A stretch of DNA of 64,000 nt from Temnothorax longispinosus (Eukaryota; Arthropoda; Insecta; Hymenoptera; Formicidae), in the NCBI RefSeq assembly GCF_030848805.1, contig NC_092364.1, positions 8,267,770 to 8,331,769 on the forward strand, in the 5' to 3' direction. Position 1 is the stretch's first letter. Each line of letters starts with the position of its first letter. The translations under genes were made by a program, and so were the position numbers. The notes under the pieces are model-generated. The model saw only the letters and a program-made list of their open reading frames with translations, did no database searches and was not told where the DNA came from. Positions 34,811 through 47,135 of the stretch are shown one piece after another.

Positions 34811-34923
34811 ATGCGAGTCGTAAAGTCGTGAGTCGCAAGAATTGACCAATCACAGTCGATTATTCTCCTCAAATTCGACTGTGATTAGTCAATTCTTGCG
34901 ACTCACGACTTTGCGACTCGCAT
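34811..34923. mobile_element. 113-bp hairpin MITE
   Basis: ATGCGAGTCG(T)AAAGTCGTGAG is mirrored by CTCACGACTTTGCGACTCGCAT, followed inward by TCGCAAGAATTGACCAATCAC. Target duplication is not clear. Confidence 0.75.
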
Positions 34924-35366
34924 TATAGACCCAGCATTAGGGGAATGAATTCTTTACAATTTTTGGTTCAAACCGGGGTCAATCGATGCGGAATCGTTTG
35001 TTAATTCCGAATATACAAAATATACAATTAAAACGTTTGTTAGATCACAGTTTCGCTTAAAAAAGCGAAAAATTGTATATCGTTTAACTGCCGGAGAGTG
35101 GGGGTGAGACGTAGAATATGTGGTGGTTTCGGAACGCATTTGTCCAACGACATATGTAGCAAAACACTGAACATGTCCTGCGGCATTCTTCATGCCCTGC
35201 GGCCACATGCGCATGCTCAGTGGCCGCACGCGCATGCAAAAGTGCGCGAATTTGAAACGTATGTATACATAATAGATAATCATATATCATTTATTTTTTT
35301 ATTACGTTTCACCGTTTTCTATATATTAAGTGTATTCCGGGGCACCATGGGACACTTCCGTTCCTA

Positions 35367-35544
35367 AAGGCCTTCACACATAAAAATCGCGTAAGAACGT
35401 AAAACGTAAGCGTAAGAAAATCGACAATCCAATCAAGTATTGCGCTGTCCGTAACTCCAGTAGGGGAAAATACTTTGATTGGGATTGATCGATTTCTTAC
35501 GCTTACGTTTTACGGTCCTCCACGGCATTTATGTGTGAGGCCTT
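35367..35544. mobile_element. 178-bp hairpin MITE, TA or TAA target
   Basis: AAGGCCTTCACACATAAA is mirrored by a region reading CATTTATGTGTGAGGCCTT, and GTAAAACGTAAGCGTAAGAA is mirrored by TTCTTACGCTTACGTTTTAC. TA (possibly TAA) flanks both sides. Confidence 0.75.
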
Positions 35545-35959
35545 TAATGCTGCGGCACCATGGGTCACACACGCCACCAAAGTTGATGATAGATATAGGT
35601 TGATGACATATATGTTATTTTTTATGTAAATAATTACTCTTGTTAATTTTCACTGACGAAGAAAAGAATTTTATATCTTATGTTATTTTTGATTGAAGAA
35701 AACATGTCAAAAGTTAGTTTTTCTAAAAAAAAAAAATGATATTTCAGTACTGATATCTTTGTTTGTCCTGCCCAATCCTGAACAGTGTCATAAGAAAACG
35801 TATAAAATAAAATTTCTTTTCAACTTTTGTAACTTTTCGTTATTTCTTGAATAAATAAACCTAGTTTTTGTATGTGATTTATAGTGCACCATGTGACAGA
35901 CCCATATACTGTAATTATGGAGAAGCATTTTTAATTCTGTCAAATTAATACGACACTAA

Positions 35960-36278
35960 AGGCCGGTTTTCACACGCAATGATTAATGGCGCCAACTGAC
36001 TGGCATTCATTGGCGCCAGAACCGACTAGCAAACTCACAAGTATTTACACAGTGATTGGCGTATAATATGGAAAATATTTAACATTTATTAAACACACAG
36101 TAAATGACAGCAAGCATATAACCTCCAAATTTGAGGTTATATGCTTTGGCCAATAACCGCCAGTAAACGCCACATTACTAGCGCCAGTTTGTATCAAGTG
36201 TTTACACTTGCATTTTTACTGGCGTTAGTCGACTGGCGCGGCCTGGCGCCACCAATCATTGCGTGTGAAAACCGGCCT
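35960..36278. mobile_element. 319-bp TWA-target MITE
   Basis: AGGCCGGTTTTCACACGCAA is mirrored by TTGCGTGTGAAAACCGGCCT. TAA is on both sides (35957-35959, 36279-36281). CTGGCGCC-type words recur on both arms. The 35545-35956 stretch before it is AT-rich with no gene. Confidence 0.85.
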
Positions 36279-36659
36279 TAACTTACGATAATTTACTCCG
36301 CGTAAACGAGTGATATATCGTAAGTTACTATTACAGAAGTATCGCTCGCGTAAACGTAGTATATGTACGATATATTCGTCATTATGAAAGCTAACAATAA
36401 GTGATATGCATTATATATCTGTAGTGTAATAAAATAACAAAAAATGCTAGAAAGTTACATCTAATTTTTAGTACGTGTATATTTAATTACAAAAACAATA
36501 TTAAAACATTTCTAAATGGTTAAAAAGAAATTTACGCATCATGAAAACCATTTATGTCACATATGCGTCTTGAGACTACGGACTTTGATGACTGCCACCT
36601 AGATACGAAGTGGCAATGAAAAATGAAATAACTGTCACATGATAGTAATTGAATTAACC

Positions 36660-36897
36660 CATAGAGATATAAGAATAGAGTGCGCGAGTCATATGCTAGC
36701 ACGTAAGAGGCTGCGATATAGGAATAGAAAAAGAACGCTGCATATAGGCCCTTTCTGTCTTTGTCTACGCGTGCATGCGAAACAAAGACAGAAGGGGCCC
36801 ATGGGCAGCTTTCTCTTTCTATTCTGCGCAGCTTTCTCTTTCTATTCCTATATCGTTTTTTCAGCTCGCTCGCGCACTCTATTCTTATATCTCTATG
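36660..36897. mobile_element. 238-bp hAT-type MITE, 8-bp target duplication AATTAACC
   Basis: CATAGAGATATAAGAATAGA is mirrored by TCTATTCTTATATCTCTATG. AATTAACC occurs directly on both sides (36652-36659 and 36898-36905). An exact 8-bp duplication is the hAT signature. The ORF-like frames on both strands here come from the hairpin. Confidence 0.85.
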
Positions 36898-37513
36898 AAT
36901 TAACCTAAACATTCTGGATTAGGATTATCCTAAACAGTCAATGACCCATGGCACCCTCTGTAGCTCATGGTGCCCCGGTCTCCCCTATACCCTGCATAAA
37001 ATGTCGGATTGAAAAGAATTAATTTAAATTCTGCTTTCTGATGCAAAGAAAGAGATTGAAAAGTATTGGTTCGCATAAAACTTTACCGCGCTGAATGTGA
37101 GACAGCAGTAGTTGATGCTTCGCATTGAATAGTATTGGATCGCATTAATTCACCCAAAAAAAAATATTCTGTCATTTATATTCACCCGGCATAAAAAAAA
37201 TTATTTTTTTCGAAGTTTTATTACTATTTTATAACTAAATTTGTTGATTAAGGTATTCCTTTCACGGAGGAGCGTATTTTGTAGGCGCTTAAGCAGGGCC
37301 TCAGCAAACTCTTGTATATTGCATTAAACTTATATAAAATCAAGTTATAATTGATTAATATGTTTAATTATAAGAAAAAAGTGAAAATATTATGTGTATT
37401 TAGAAATTTTTCATTTTTTGGTAAATTTTACTGTCAGAACGATATGGCAACGCTGCGCTTTCAGGGCGCTGATTGTAAAATGTGAAGTTGATAACAAAAG
37501 TGTCAATGTAAGT

Positions 37514-39595
37514 GAGTGTATGAAGTTAGCCCCTTTTTTTGAAATTCATATTTTTGAAAGTTGTTCCAGGTTGTTCAGACTTTGTACTACATTGTTCCAA
37601 AACGATATTCCTTAATTTCCAACAGTTTTTTAATAAAATAAAAAGAACAATTTTTTTGGCTGGCCCCCCTTTTTTCGAAAATCGAAATTTTTTTTATTGC
37701 TACAGATTGTTCTAGTTGTTTCAAACATTGTTCCAAAGTATTAGTTCGATTGGTTAAAAACTTTAAGAGATGTTGAAAAAAGAAAAATTTTTAAAATAAC
37801 AGTTTTTGGCCATTTATTCGTAAACAAAATGACTTACAAAACTGTCGATCTAGAACATATTTCTAACCGCGTAGAACAACTCAGAACAAAATTTTTAAGA
37901 CTAGAATAAGAACCTAAAGGGTACTTTACTCTTCATCGGAAATATTATTTTTCAATTTTCTTCGTTAAAAATTTTGTTCCAGGCTTCCCGCTTTAAAACT
38001 GTCGTGTTCTCCACTGGAACAACACAGAACAAAATTTTTAAGACTAGAACAAAAACCTAAAGGGTACTTTACTCTTCATCGAAAATGTTATTTTTCAATT
38101 TTCTTCGTTAAAAATCTTGTTGCAGACTTCCCGCTTTAAAACTATCGTGTTCTCCACTGGAACAACTTAGAACAAAATTTCTAAGACCAGAACAAGAACC
38201 TAAAGGGTACTTTACTCTTCATCGGAAATATTATTTTCGGTAATTATGCATAAAAAGACCGCACTCGCCAATGACCTTGACCTTGACATATGTTGTCAAG
38301 GTCATCCTCCTGAGTGACCTTCAGAAGGTTTTAGCCGGCGGTCGTTATTCGTTAGAAAGTTATTAACAAAAAAAGTTTGGAAAATATAGCAGCTATTTTG
38401 AGTATTGGAAGGCATAAATAACTATAATATATATGTCGAAATAGTTTACGCATACACTTGACGCGCGAAACGAGATGCCACATGGGTTAGATGACGCGCT
38501 TTAAAAGTATTCAACTGTTTAAAGCGCATCACTAATCTACATGGGTTAGAGATGACGCGCTTTCAACGGTGTTTAACGCGTTATCTAACCCATGTAGGTT
38601 AGTGACGCGCGCGCTTTAAACGGTTGAATACTTTTAAAGCGTGTCACTAACTTATTCCAGTGGAGAATACAATAGTTTTAAAGCAGGAAGCCTGGAACAA
38701 AATTTTTAACGAAGAAAATCGGAAAATAATATTTCCAATGAAGAGTATATAAAGTACCCTTTAGGTTCTTGTTCTGGTCTTAAAAATTTTGTTTTGAGTT
38801 CTAGTGGAGAACACAATAGTTTTAAAGCGGGAAGCCTGGAACAAGATTTTTAACGAAGAAAATTGAAAAATAATATTTTCGATGAAGAGTAAAGTACCCT
38901 TTAGGTTCTTTGTTCTGGTCTTAAAAATTTTGTTCTGAGTTGTTCCAGTGGAGAACACGATAGTTTTAAAGCGGGAAGCCTGGAACAAGATTTTTAACGA
39001 AGAAAATTGAAAAATAATATTTTTGATGAAGAGTAAAGTACCCTTTAGGTTCTTGTTCTAGTCTTAAAAATTTTGTTCTGAGTTGTTCCAGTGGAGAACA
39101 CGATAGTTTTAAAGCGGGAAGCCTGGAACAAGATTTTTAACGAAGAAAATTGAAAAATAATATTTCCGATGAAGAGTAAAGTACCCTTTAGGTTCTTGTT
39201 CTAGTCTTAAAAATTTTGTTCTGAGTTGTTCTACGCGGTTAGAAATATGTTCTAGATCGACAGTTTTGTAAGTCATTTTGTTTACGAATAAATGGCCAAA
39301 AACTGTTATTTTAAAAATTTTTCTTTTTTCAACATCTCTTAAAGTTTTTAACCAATCGAACTAATACTTTGGAACAATGTTTGAAACAACTAGAACAATC
39401 TGTAGCAATAAAAAAATTTCGATTTTCGAAAAAAGGGGGGCCAGCCAAAAAAAATTGTTTTTTTTTTATTTTATTAAAAAATTGTTGGGAATTAAGAAAT
39501 ATTGTTTTGGAACAATGTAGTACAAAGTCAGAACAACCTGGAACAACTTTCAAAAATATGAATTTCAAAAAAAGGGGAGCTAACTTTATACACTC
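37514..39595. mobile_element. 2.1-kb foldback with 9-bp target duplication (MULE-like)
   Basis: GAGTGTATGAAGTTAGCCCC is mirrored by GGGGAGCTAACTTTATACACTC (to 39595). AATGTAAGT flanks both sides (37505-37513 and 39596-39604), an exact 9-bp duplication as made by Mutator-like elements. Each arm holds ~150-base tandem units with GAACAAAATTTTTAAGACTAG, AACCTAAAGGGTACTTTACT and AAGCGGGAAGCCTGGAAC words. Two units are seen in the left arm and about four in the right, inverted. The centre (38250-38650) has further small palindromes. No protein is encoded. Confidence 0.85.
38440..38660. repeat. inner palindromic cluster in the MULE-like foldback
   Basis: CATGGGTTAGATGACGCGCT, CTACATGGGTTAGAGATGAC and ATCTAACCCATGTAGGTTAG recur directly and inverted. 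GCGCTTTAAAAGTATTCAAC is mirrored by GTTGAATACTTTTAAAGCG. It is likely one or two small elements nested at the foldback centre. Confidence 0.6.
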
Positions 39596-40394
39596 AATGT
39601 AAGTGTCAATTTCATTAATCAAAAAATATTGTGACATTTTCTTTTTATCAAAGAGAGATTTTATAATAATAATGAGTGATAAGAAACATAAAGTGAGGAA
39701 GTAATGTGGGCAAAATTAAGGGACAATTTGTGAAAATAAAAGAGAAGCAGCGCACTCAAAATATTATCAATTCTACAAAGAAAAGATTCAATAAGGTAAG
39801 GTTACAGAAACGGTAATATTATTAATTAAATAACTGGAAGAACAAGATAATTAATTGGCAATTGTAACTGTAATTTATATTTTGGTAAAGGAGTCCGATT
39901 TTGTCCGATTTTGATATATATTTTTAGATTATTATTATTTTTTTAACATAATAAATAGTTGATAATAAACCGTACGTAATGAACTGAAGTGTGACATGAG
40001 CGCACAACTTGCAGCGTTAATTGCCAAATCATTCCTTGAAAGTCGCCATTAAAAATATTCATCCATAAACCACATTTTAAGTCAACTTTTAACATAAATA
40101 TTTTGTTTAAATATTCGGTGACTCTGTATTTTTATCGGCACTATCGAAAGTATAGAGTTTAGCGAATATGTAGCGCAGTTAAAATTTAATATCTCAAGAT
40201 ATTTGATAAACAAATTATTACATTGAAATGTGAAAAATAGACTTTTTCGATAACGTCACATATAAAATATCGAATTTTCAAAGTCATAATTCTTCTTTAT
40301 ATGTTCGGTAATGTGGTTTAATTTTTTTCTGGCGTAAAGATATGCATTTGAACTTTCTCGTGCCAAAAAATCAGTTAATTAAGACTTTGGTGTC

Positions 40395-40880
40395 ATGAAA
40401 GGAATAGATGAAGTTTATGATTATAAGTATTTTCTCGTATTTGAAAAAAACACTTACCTGGGCTGCGTTCGGAAACGTCACCTGTGTGCAAACGAGTATA
40501 TTCCCTTTTCTTTCTATCTCAGCGAGTTAGAAGGAGAAGAGAGTATACCCGTGGGTACCCGGGTTTTCGAACGCAGCTCTTGGTGGGATTCGAACTCGGG
40601 ACCTCTGGATCGTGAGCCAACTGCCTTACGTGGTAGACTACTTCTTAATTTGATGTAAGTGTTATATATAGTCAACATATGTCATAATCAGCGCAAATAT
40701 ATAATTTTTCAAAAATTATTTTAAGAAATAAATTTAGTTTAAAAAGAGTAATAAAATTTTGAATTGGATATATAATATAATATTTTTTAATGTCGGGTGA
40801 ATGTCAGAAATCAGTGCCGGCTCATTATGAAATTTTGTGTTCGTAAATATATTTATGAAAAAAGTATATTTATAAAGTTA
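40395..40880. repeat. tRNA-related repeat, second copy (reverse orientation), with insertion
   Basis: This is the reverse complement of 22795-23150 throughout: TTTCTCGTATTTGAAAAA, GGATTCGAACTCGGGACCTC, GATCGTGAGCCAACTGCC and GAAATTTTGTGTTCGTAAAT. It carries a 119-bp insertion at 40460-40578 that the other copy lacks. The open frame reading W-D-S-N-S-G-P-L-D-R-E is the translated B-box region and not a gene. Confidence 0.7.
40460..40578. mobile_element. 119-bp MITE (GGGCTGCGTTCG ends), defined by empty site
   Basis: Ends are GGGCTGCGTTCGGAAACG and GTTTTCGAACGCAGCT, inverted; the interior pairs GAGTATA with TATAC(T)C. Comparison with the empty site at about 23083 shows CACTTAC-CTTGG there and CT duplicated here, so the borders are precise. 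A partial inverted copy lies at about 52344-52438. Confidence 0.8.
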
Positions 40881-40917
40881 AAAAATTCTTATCAAATCCT
40901 TACAAGGGCTTCATTAC

Positions 40918-42045
40918 CACAGAAAAAACAAGAAGTGTTAAACCAAAACTTATATACTTAAATCAACGCAATCATTGTTTCGTATTACGCAAGAATATGT
41001 AATCTTCTTCTAAGAATTTGATAATATTAAATTTCAACAATATTACAATCTTATTTCAATAATATAATTGTCACATGAAGAATACAATATAATTAGCTTA
41101 ATAAGAAAAACATCTTCCTTCAACAATAAAAAAAGTTGTATTAAGAAGATTAAAGTATCGAGTTAAGGTTAGTTGTAAATTTTCAGCCGAGTGTCAAATA
41201 ATACACGCGAAAATATATGTACACTGGCGGATAAATCGTTTCTTGAGATAAGGGGGAATATAGAAGTATATCCATGACGCCTCTTGTCTCAGGAAACGAA
41301 CCGTTACAACGCGTTGTACGCCTGTATATCACATGGTATAAACACTTATTACCTTTGAAAGTAGCAATTAAGTTTTTTAGCCCCCATTGTACCAATAGAT
41401 TCTCCATTGCACTGACGAATTGACAAAATCTCACAATCACAAGCTTGCTCGGCAAAACAACCAAGGTCGCGAGTCGCTAATTGACTGATGTGTTTTCCGT
41501 CGTACGCGTCGACCCGTACAGACAAGTGACGGTCGCGATGTTGCGACACGGAACGCGCGGGTATTGTCTCGCGCTACAAATTCCCGCGTTCCCGCGTATA
41601 TCGAATACTAGTATAACACGACACACTATAATGAACGAAAAAGCTTCGCGTCTTATTTCTGCTATGGGTACAGACGTGTACCGACATGTATCAACATGTG
41701 CGCTATGCGCACAATCTTTGATTTGAAAATGTTATTCTTGATCCAACAATTCTTTGCCTCTTTTTAAGAATAACGAATTTTTAAATAGAAATTACTTAAT
41801 CTTACTTTAAGAAAATTATAATTTTTTATTTAGCAAATACGTTATTCTCTATCCAACACTTTCTCTATTTTCATTCAAGAAAATTATTCTTGAATAATAA
41901 GAATATATTTTTCTTCGTTAAACTATATGAAATTTCTTTATTCAAAGCAAGTTTTCTTCTTTTAACACAATATAATCTTATTTCAAGATTTCCTCGTTAA
42001 AACTAAAGATATTATCAAATTAAGAATCTTTTTTTCGTGTAGACA
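40918..42045. mobile_element. possible CACTA-like element, weak ends
   Basis: CACAGAAAAAACAAG at the left and CTTTTTTTCGTG at the right are roughly inverted. Both borders hold repeated TAAGAA(G)AT/ATTCTTAT words, as subterminal repeats would. No target duplication was found. The interior 41180-41730 is GC-richer with short frames that are not recognisable. Confidence 0.3.
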
Positions 42046-42159
42046 AAAATAAGAAACCTTTTTTATGGCATCCCTAATAAATAATGGTCGGGACCTTATC
42101 CGGGATTGGACGGGATAATGAATACATAGCACGAGCACGAAGCATGGCGATACAGCCGA

Positions 42160-42322
42160 TCTTGCGTTTCAGCACTGCTGCTACTGCTGCTAGGCGTGTG
42201 ATGGGGGTAGCGCACACAAGGAAAAAGCCGTGTACGTGTGCGCATGTACAGTGTGCACGGCTCTTTCCTTGTATGCGCTATCCCCACCACGCGCCTGGCT
42301 GCGGTGTTAAAACGCAAAATTT
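42160..42322. mobile_element. 163-bp hairpin element
   Basis: TTGCGTTTCAGCACTGCTGC is mirrored by GGCTGCGGTGTTAAAACGCAA with gaps, and GGGTAGCGCACACAAGGAAA is mirrored by TTTCCTTGTATGCGCTATCC. Mirror-image frames on both strands reflect the hairpin. Confidence 0.65.
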
Positions 42323-42968
42323 GAACAAATAAGTACGAGCTTACGCATTAAAAAGAATTCACTTAGCTTAAAATATTTCTCGCATTTAATCGCAATCGAT
42401 AACCTTCAAACAAATGCGAATTCTCGCATTAAAAAGGATTCACTTCTTCTGCTAATTGTTTTTGGATTCAGAGGCATACAAGATTTTCACGTTCTATTCT
42501 CAGTATCGCACTGAAAAGTATTGACCCGTGATCCAATCCGAAATTGGGTTCTCAAGTAAAATTTTTTTATTAAGCGGTATCCATATTAATGTAGAGAATC
42601 TAAGCCGATTTTAGTACTTTTTGAATTTAAAAAAAAAAAACTAAATTTGAGAAAGTTATAGCTTTCTAAAGTTTCTTTGATGACGGCATTTCAAAAGATT
42701 TCGCAACAACATTATGACGTCACGCACATTTTCGTGTACTATATATTTCTTCAATTTTGAAGATATTGCAAAAATTCAAAAAGTTTACAAAGAAAGTATG
42801 CCATGATCTATCAGAATATACTGTTTAGGTAAAAGTCGGTTAAAGACCGAATGTTGCAAAGCAGAATTCATGACAAAATTTCGTGAATGCGAAACAATAT
42901 TTTTGAATAAGACATTTTATGCAGGGTATATATAATTCTATGCATAAAGATGATGCGCTAAGCAGTAA

Positions 42969-45900
42969 TATGGCACGCCGTTTTACTTTTTAATGGCATC
43001 AATAATATTCTACACAATATAAAGTTTCCAAAAATAATTGTTCTAAGAAAAATAGCGATTCTTACTAATGATTTTAAATTATGTCGAACATAATAAAAAT
43101 TGGACGAATTAAAATTATGTCGGGACATAAAAATAATTCCGAATTTTTATTATGTTCCGACATCATAGTAATTCATCCAATTAAAATTATATCGGAACAT
43201 AATAAAAATTGTACGGCAAGCCGTTTTACTTTTTAATAGCATAATAAATATTCCATTCAATATAAAAGATCAAAAAATAATAGTCTTAAAAAAAATTACA
43301 ATGAATTAAAATTATGTCAAGACATCATAAAAATTCGGAATTATTTTTACGTGTCGATATCATTTTAATTCAACCAATTTTTATGATGTCACGACATAAT
43401 TTTAATTCACGAATTAAATTTGATATACATAATAAAAATTGCATGGCACACCGTTTTACTTTTCAATAGCATAAATAATAATCTATACAATATAAAAGTT
43501 TCAAAAATAATTGTCTTGAGAAAAATAGCGATTTTTACTAATGAATTAAATTTATGTCAAACATAATAAAAATTGCATAAATTAAAATTATGTCGGGACA
43601 TAATAAAAATTCGGAATTATTTTTATGTCCTAACATAATTTAATTTCACGAATTAAAATTATGTCTGGACATCATAAAAATTAGATGAATTAAAATTATG
43701 TCGAGACATCATAAAAATGTATGAATTAAAATGATGTCGACATCATAAAAATTGAATGAATTAAAATTATGTCGAGACATAATAAAAATTGTATGAATTA
43801 AAATTATGTCGAGACATCATAAAAATTGTATGAATTAAAATTATGTCGACATCATAAAAATTGAATAAATTAAAATTATGTCGCTACGTAAAAATAATTC
43901 CGAATTTTTATGATGGGTCGACATAATTTTAATTCATACAATTTTTATGATGTCTCGACATAATTTTAATTTATTCAATTTTTATGATGTTTCAATTTTT
44001 ATGACATCTCGACATAATTTTAATTCATTCAATTTTTATGATGTCTCGACATAATTTTAATTCATTCAATTTTTATGATGTCGACATCATTTTAATTCAT
44101 ATAATTTTATGATGTCGACATAATTTTAATTCATACAATTTTTATGATGTCTCGACAAAATTTTAATTCATTCAATTTTATAATGTCTCAATTTTTATGA
44201 TGTCCGAATTTTTATGATGTCTGAATTTTTATGATGTCTGAATTTTTATGATGTCTCAATTTTTATGATGTCTGAATTTTATGATGTCTGAATTTTATGA
44301 TGTCTGAATTTTTATGATGTCTCAATTTTTATGATGTCTGAATTTTTTATGATGTCTCAATTTTTATGTCTCAATTTTTATGATGTCTCAATTTTTATGA
44401 TGTCTCAATTTTTATGATGTCTCAATTTTATGATGTCGCGACATAATTTTAATTCCGGAGCTGGTGATTTTCATCCCACAATATTGGCAGCATTGTGTAA
44501 GTAGCGTCAACAGTTCTCACAGCTTGAATTCGATGTCTACGTGTCCCAGGTCGCCGATTACGACGTCCAGATAATGCGCTCCGTAGTTTTCGGTGTCTAA
44601 GTGTATTAATACCTTGAATTCGATGTCTACGTGTCCCAGGTTGTTGACGACGAGGTCCAGATAATGCGTTCCGTAGTTTTCGGTGTCTAGGTGTATTAAT
44701 ACCTTGAATTTGATGTCTACGTGTCCCAGGTTGCCGACGACGAGGGTCCAGATAGTGCGCTCCGTAGTTTTCTAGGATGTAGGTGTCTCTGTAGGTGTCT
44801 AAGTGTATTATAACCTTTGAATCCGAATCTAGGACACGTAGATATCGAATTCAAGGTATTAATACACTTAGACACCGAAAACTACGGAGCGCATTATCTG
44901 GACGTCGTCATCGGAAACCTGGGACACGTAGACATCGAATTTAAGTATGAATACACCTAGACACCGAAAACTACGGAGCGCACTATCTGGACCTCGTCGT
45001 CGGCAACCTGGGACACGTAGACATCGAATTCAAGGTATTAATACACCTAGACACCGAAAACTACGGACCGCATTATCTGGACCTCGTCGTCGGCAACCTG
45101 GGACACGTAGACATCCGAATTCAAGGTATTAATACATCCTAGACACCGAAAACTACGGAGCGCACTATCTGGACCTCGTCGTTGGCAACCTGGGACACGC
45201 AGACATCGAATTCAAGGTATTAATACACCTAGATACCGAAAACTACGCAGCGCACTATCTGGACGTCGTCATCGCCGACCTGGGACACGTAGACATCGAT
45301 TTCAAGCTGTAAGAACTGTTGGCGCTACTTACACAATGCTGCCAATATTGTGGGATGAAAATCACCAGCTCCGGAATTAAAATTATGTCGCGACCATCAT
45401 AAAAATTGAGACATCATAAAAATTCAGACATCATAAAAAATTCAGACATCATAAAAATTCAGACATCATAAAAATTGAATGAATTAAAATTATGTCGAGA
45501 CATCATAAAAATTGTATGAATTAAAATTATGTCGACATCATAAAAATTGTATGAATTAAATGATGTCGACATCATAAAATTGAATGAATTAAAATTATGT
45601 CGAGACATCATACAAAATTGAATGAATTAAAATTATGTCAAGACAATCATAAAAATTGAATGAATTAAAATTAATGTCGACACATCATAAAAAAATTCGG
45701 AATTATTTTTACGTATCGACATAATTTTAATTCATACAATTTTATGATGTCGACATAATTTTAATTCATACAATTTTTATGATGTCTCGACATAATTTTA
45801 ATTCATTCAATTTTTATTATGTCTCGACATAATTTTAAGTCATCAAATTAAAATTATGTCAAACATAATAAAAATTGGATGTATTAAAATTATGTCGGGA

Positions 45901-46160
45901 CGTGATAAAATTTGAAATAAATTATATTTTATTATGTCCAGACATAATTTTAATTCGTGAATTAAAATTATGTCAGGACATAAAAATAATTCCGAATTTT
46001 ATTATGTCCTGACATAATTTTAATTTATCCAATTTTTATTATGTTGACATAAATTAATTCATTAGTACGAATAGCTATTTTCTCAAGACATTATTGTTTG
46101 AAACTTTTATATTATGTAGAATATTATTTATGCTATTAAAAAGTAAAACGGCGTTCCATA
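42969..46160. mobile_element. 3.2-kb three-tier foldback with 36-bp and 90-bp palindromic arrays, 6-bp target duplication
   Basis: Ends are TATGGCACGCCGTTTTACTT and AAGTAAAACGGCGTTCCATA, inverted. CAGTAA flanks both sides (42963-42968, 46161-46166). Tier two is arrays of ATGAATTAAAATTATGTCGA / GACATCATAAAAATTG units on both arms (43050-44450 and 45370-46080). Tier three pairs GGAGCTGGTGATTTTCATCC (44456) with its inverse (to 45374). The core is a 90-bp tandem unit, three copies one way and about five the other. No transposase. It has inserted exactly at the left edge of the 46164-51954 element. Confidence 0.85.
44523..45305. repeat. 90-bp tandem units in inverted halves
   Basis: The unit starts CTTGAATTCGATGTCTACGT and ends GGTGTCTAAGTGTATTAATAC; the first copy measures 90 bases. 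Left-half copies start near 44524, 44614 and 44704. Right-half copies are inverted from about 44826 on. Because 90 is divisible by three, a 30-residue repeated open frame appears (44947-45132), which I read as a by-product. Confidence 0.8.
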
Positions 46161-47135
46161 CAGTAACGTCTATTAAGCTGACACAGCCAATTCAGCACAA
46201 TCGATTAAAATTTATACAGAAATTTAGTGCTCTTTGTTTTTGTTGCTCAATTCCCAATTTTGTTGCTCCAGCCGTTTCGGAGAAAAATAGTGGCTGTGCT
46301 AACTTATGTTTAAAGTTAGCACAGCCATTCAAAAAATTGTGTTAAATAAAAAAAAAGGACATATTCTTTTAGTGCTTTTTTGTTGCTAATTTGTTGCTCC
46401 ATTCCCGATTTTGTAATTTCATTTTTAAACCCTGGAAACTACCCCCAAAGCTATTTCTCCTTAAAAAAATACTCTAAAATTGCAAATTAGTCAGATATTT
46501 AATTAATTATGTTCAAGATTAGTTAATTACGTTTTACTGATTATATTGCCAACCATTTGCATTAATTCCGATTTTGTTGCTGCACTCTTAATGCTTAAAA
46601 ACCACCCTTAGCTTATCCTACACCAGCACAACGCATTTAAATTGTAAATTGAAACAGATTTCCAAATTGATTATGCATCCCTGATTTTGTTGCTCGCTAT
46701 TTTTAACAAATTCGATTTTGTTGCTCCACCCTTAATGCTTAAAAAAAACCACCCTTAGCTTATCCTACACCAGCACAACGCCTTAAAATTGTAAATTAAA
46801 CAGATTTCCGAATTGATTATGCATCCCTGATTTTGTTGCTCGCTATTTTTAACAGATTCGGATTATTGCTCCATCTTGCTTTTATAAAATTTGCATTTTA
46901 TCATATTTTAGCTGATAACAATTTTGTCGTAGAATAATTTTGTTATATGTACATTATGTTTTAAACATATTTTTATATTCTAATATAAAATTATTAAGTG
47001 TAATATTTTGGTTAAATTAGTTTTTTGCATGTAATAAAATAATATAAATTATTTAATTTTTTTAAGGACATTGCAATAAATAAGTCAAATGTAAAACTAA
47101 TAAGTAATTATTTTGTTTTTTATATAATATATAAT

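Larger units (their letters stand above)
36986..42930. mobile_element. possible ~5.9-kb TIR-bounded element hosting many insertions
   Basis: TATACCCTGCATAAAATGTC (36986-37005) and GACATTTTATGCAGGGTATA (42911-42930) are perfect 20-base inverted repeats. Both inner borders also carry AATTCTGCTTT-like and CGCATT(A/T) words. The CCCTG end resembles the CCCTGG ends at 30021 and 52116. Most of the interior belongs to nested elements, and no transposase was recognised. The pairing of these two ends is inference. Confidence 0.45.

Noticed and set aside
34300..34823. Two frames beginning M-I-G-L-F-S-Y-G on opposite strands
   Set aside because: They read the two arms of the MITE at 34487-34654.
36532..36912. 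126- and 89-residue frames on opposite strands
   Set aside because: Both come from the two arms of the hAT-type hairpin and share near-identical residues.
44947..45132. Open frame with a 30-residue repeat, Arg/Pro-rich
   Set aside because: The 90-bp tandem repeat happens to be divisible by three and stop-free in one frame; no start context or other support.
43050..46080. CRISPR-like or centromeric satellite array
   Set aside because: Arrays are mirrored around a centre and bounded by TIRs with a 6-bp duplication, so they belong to a single foldback element.
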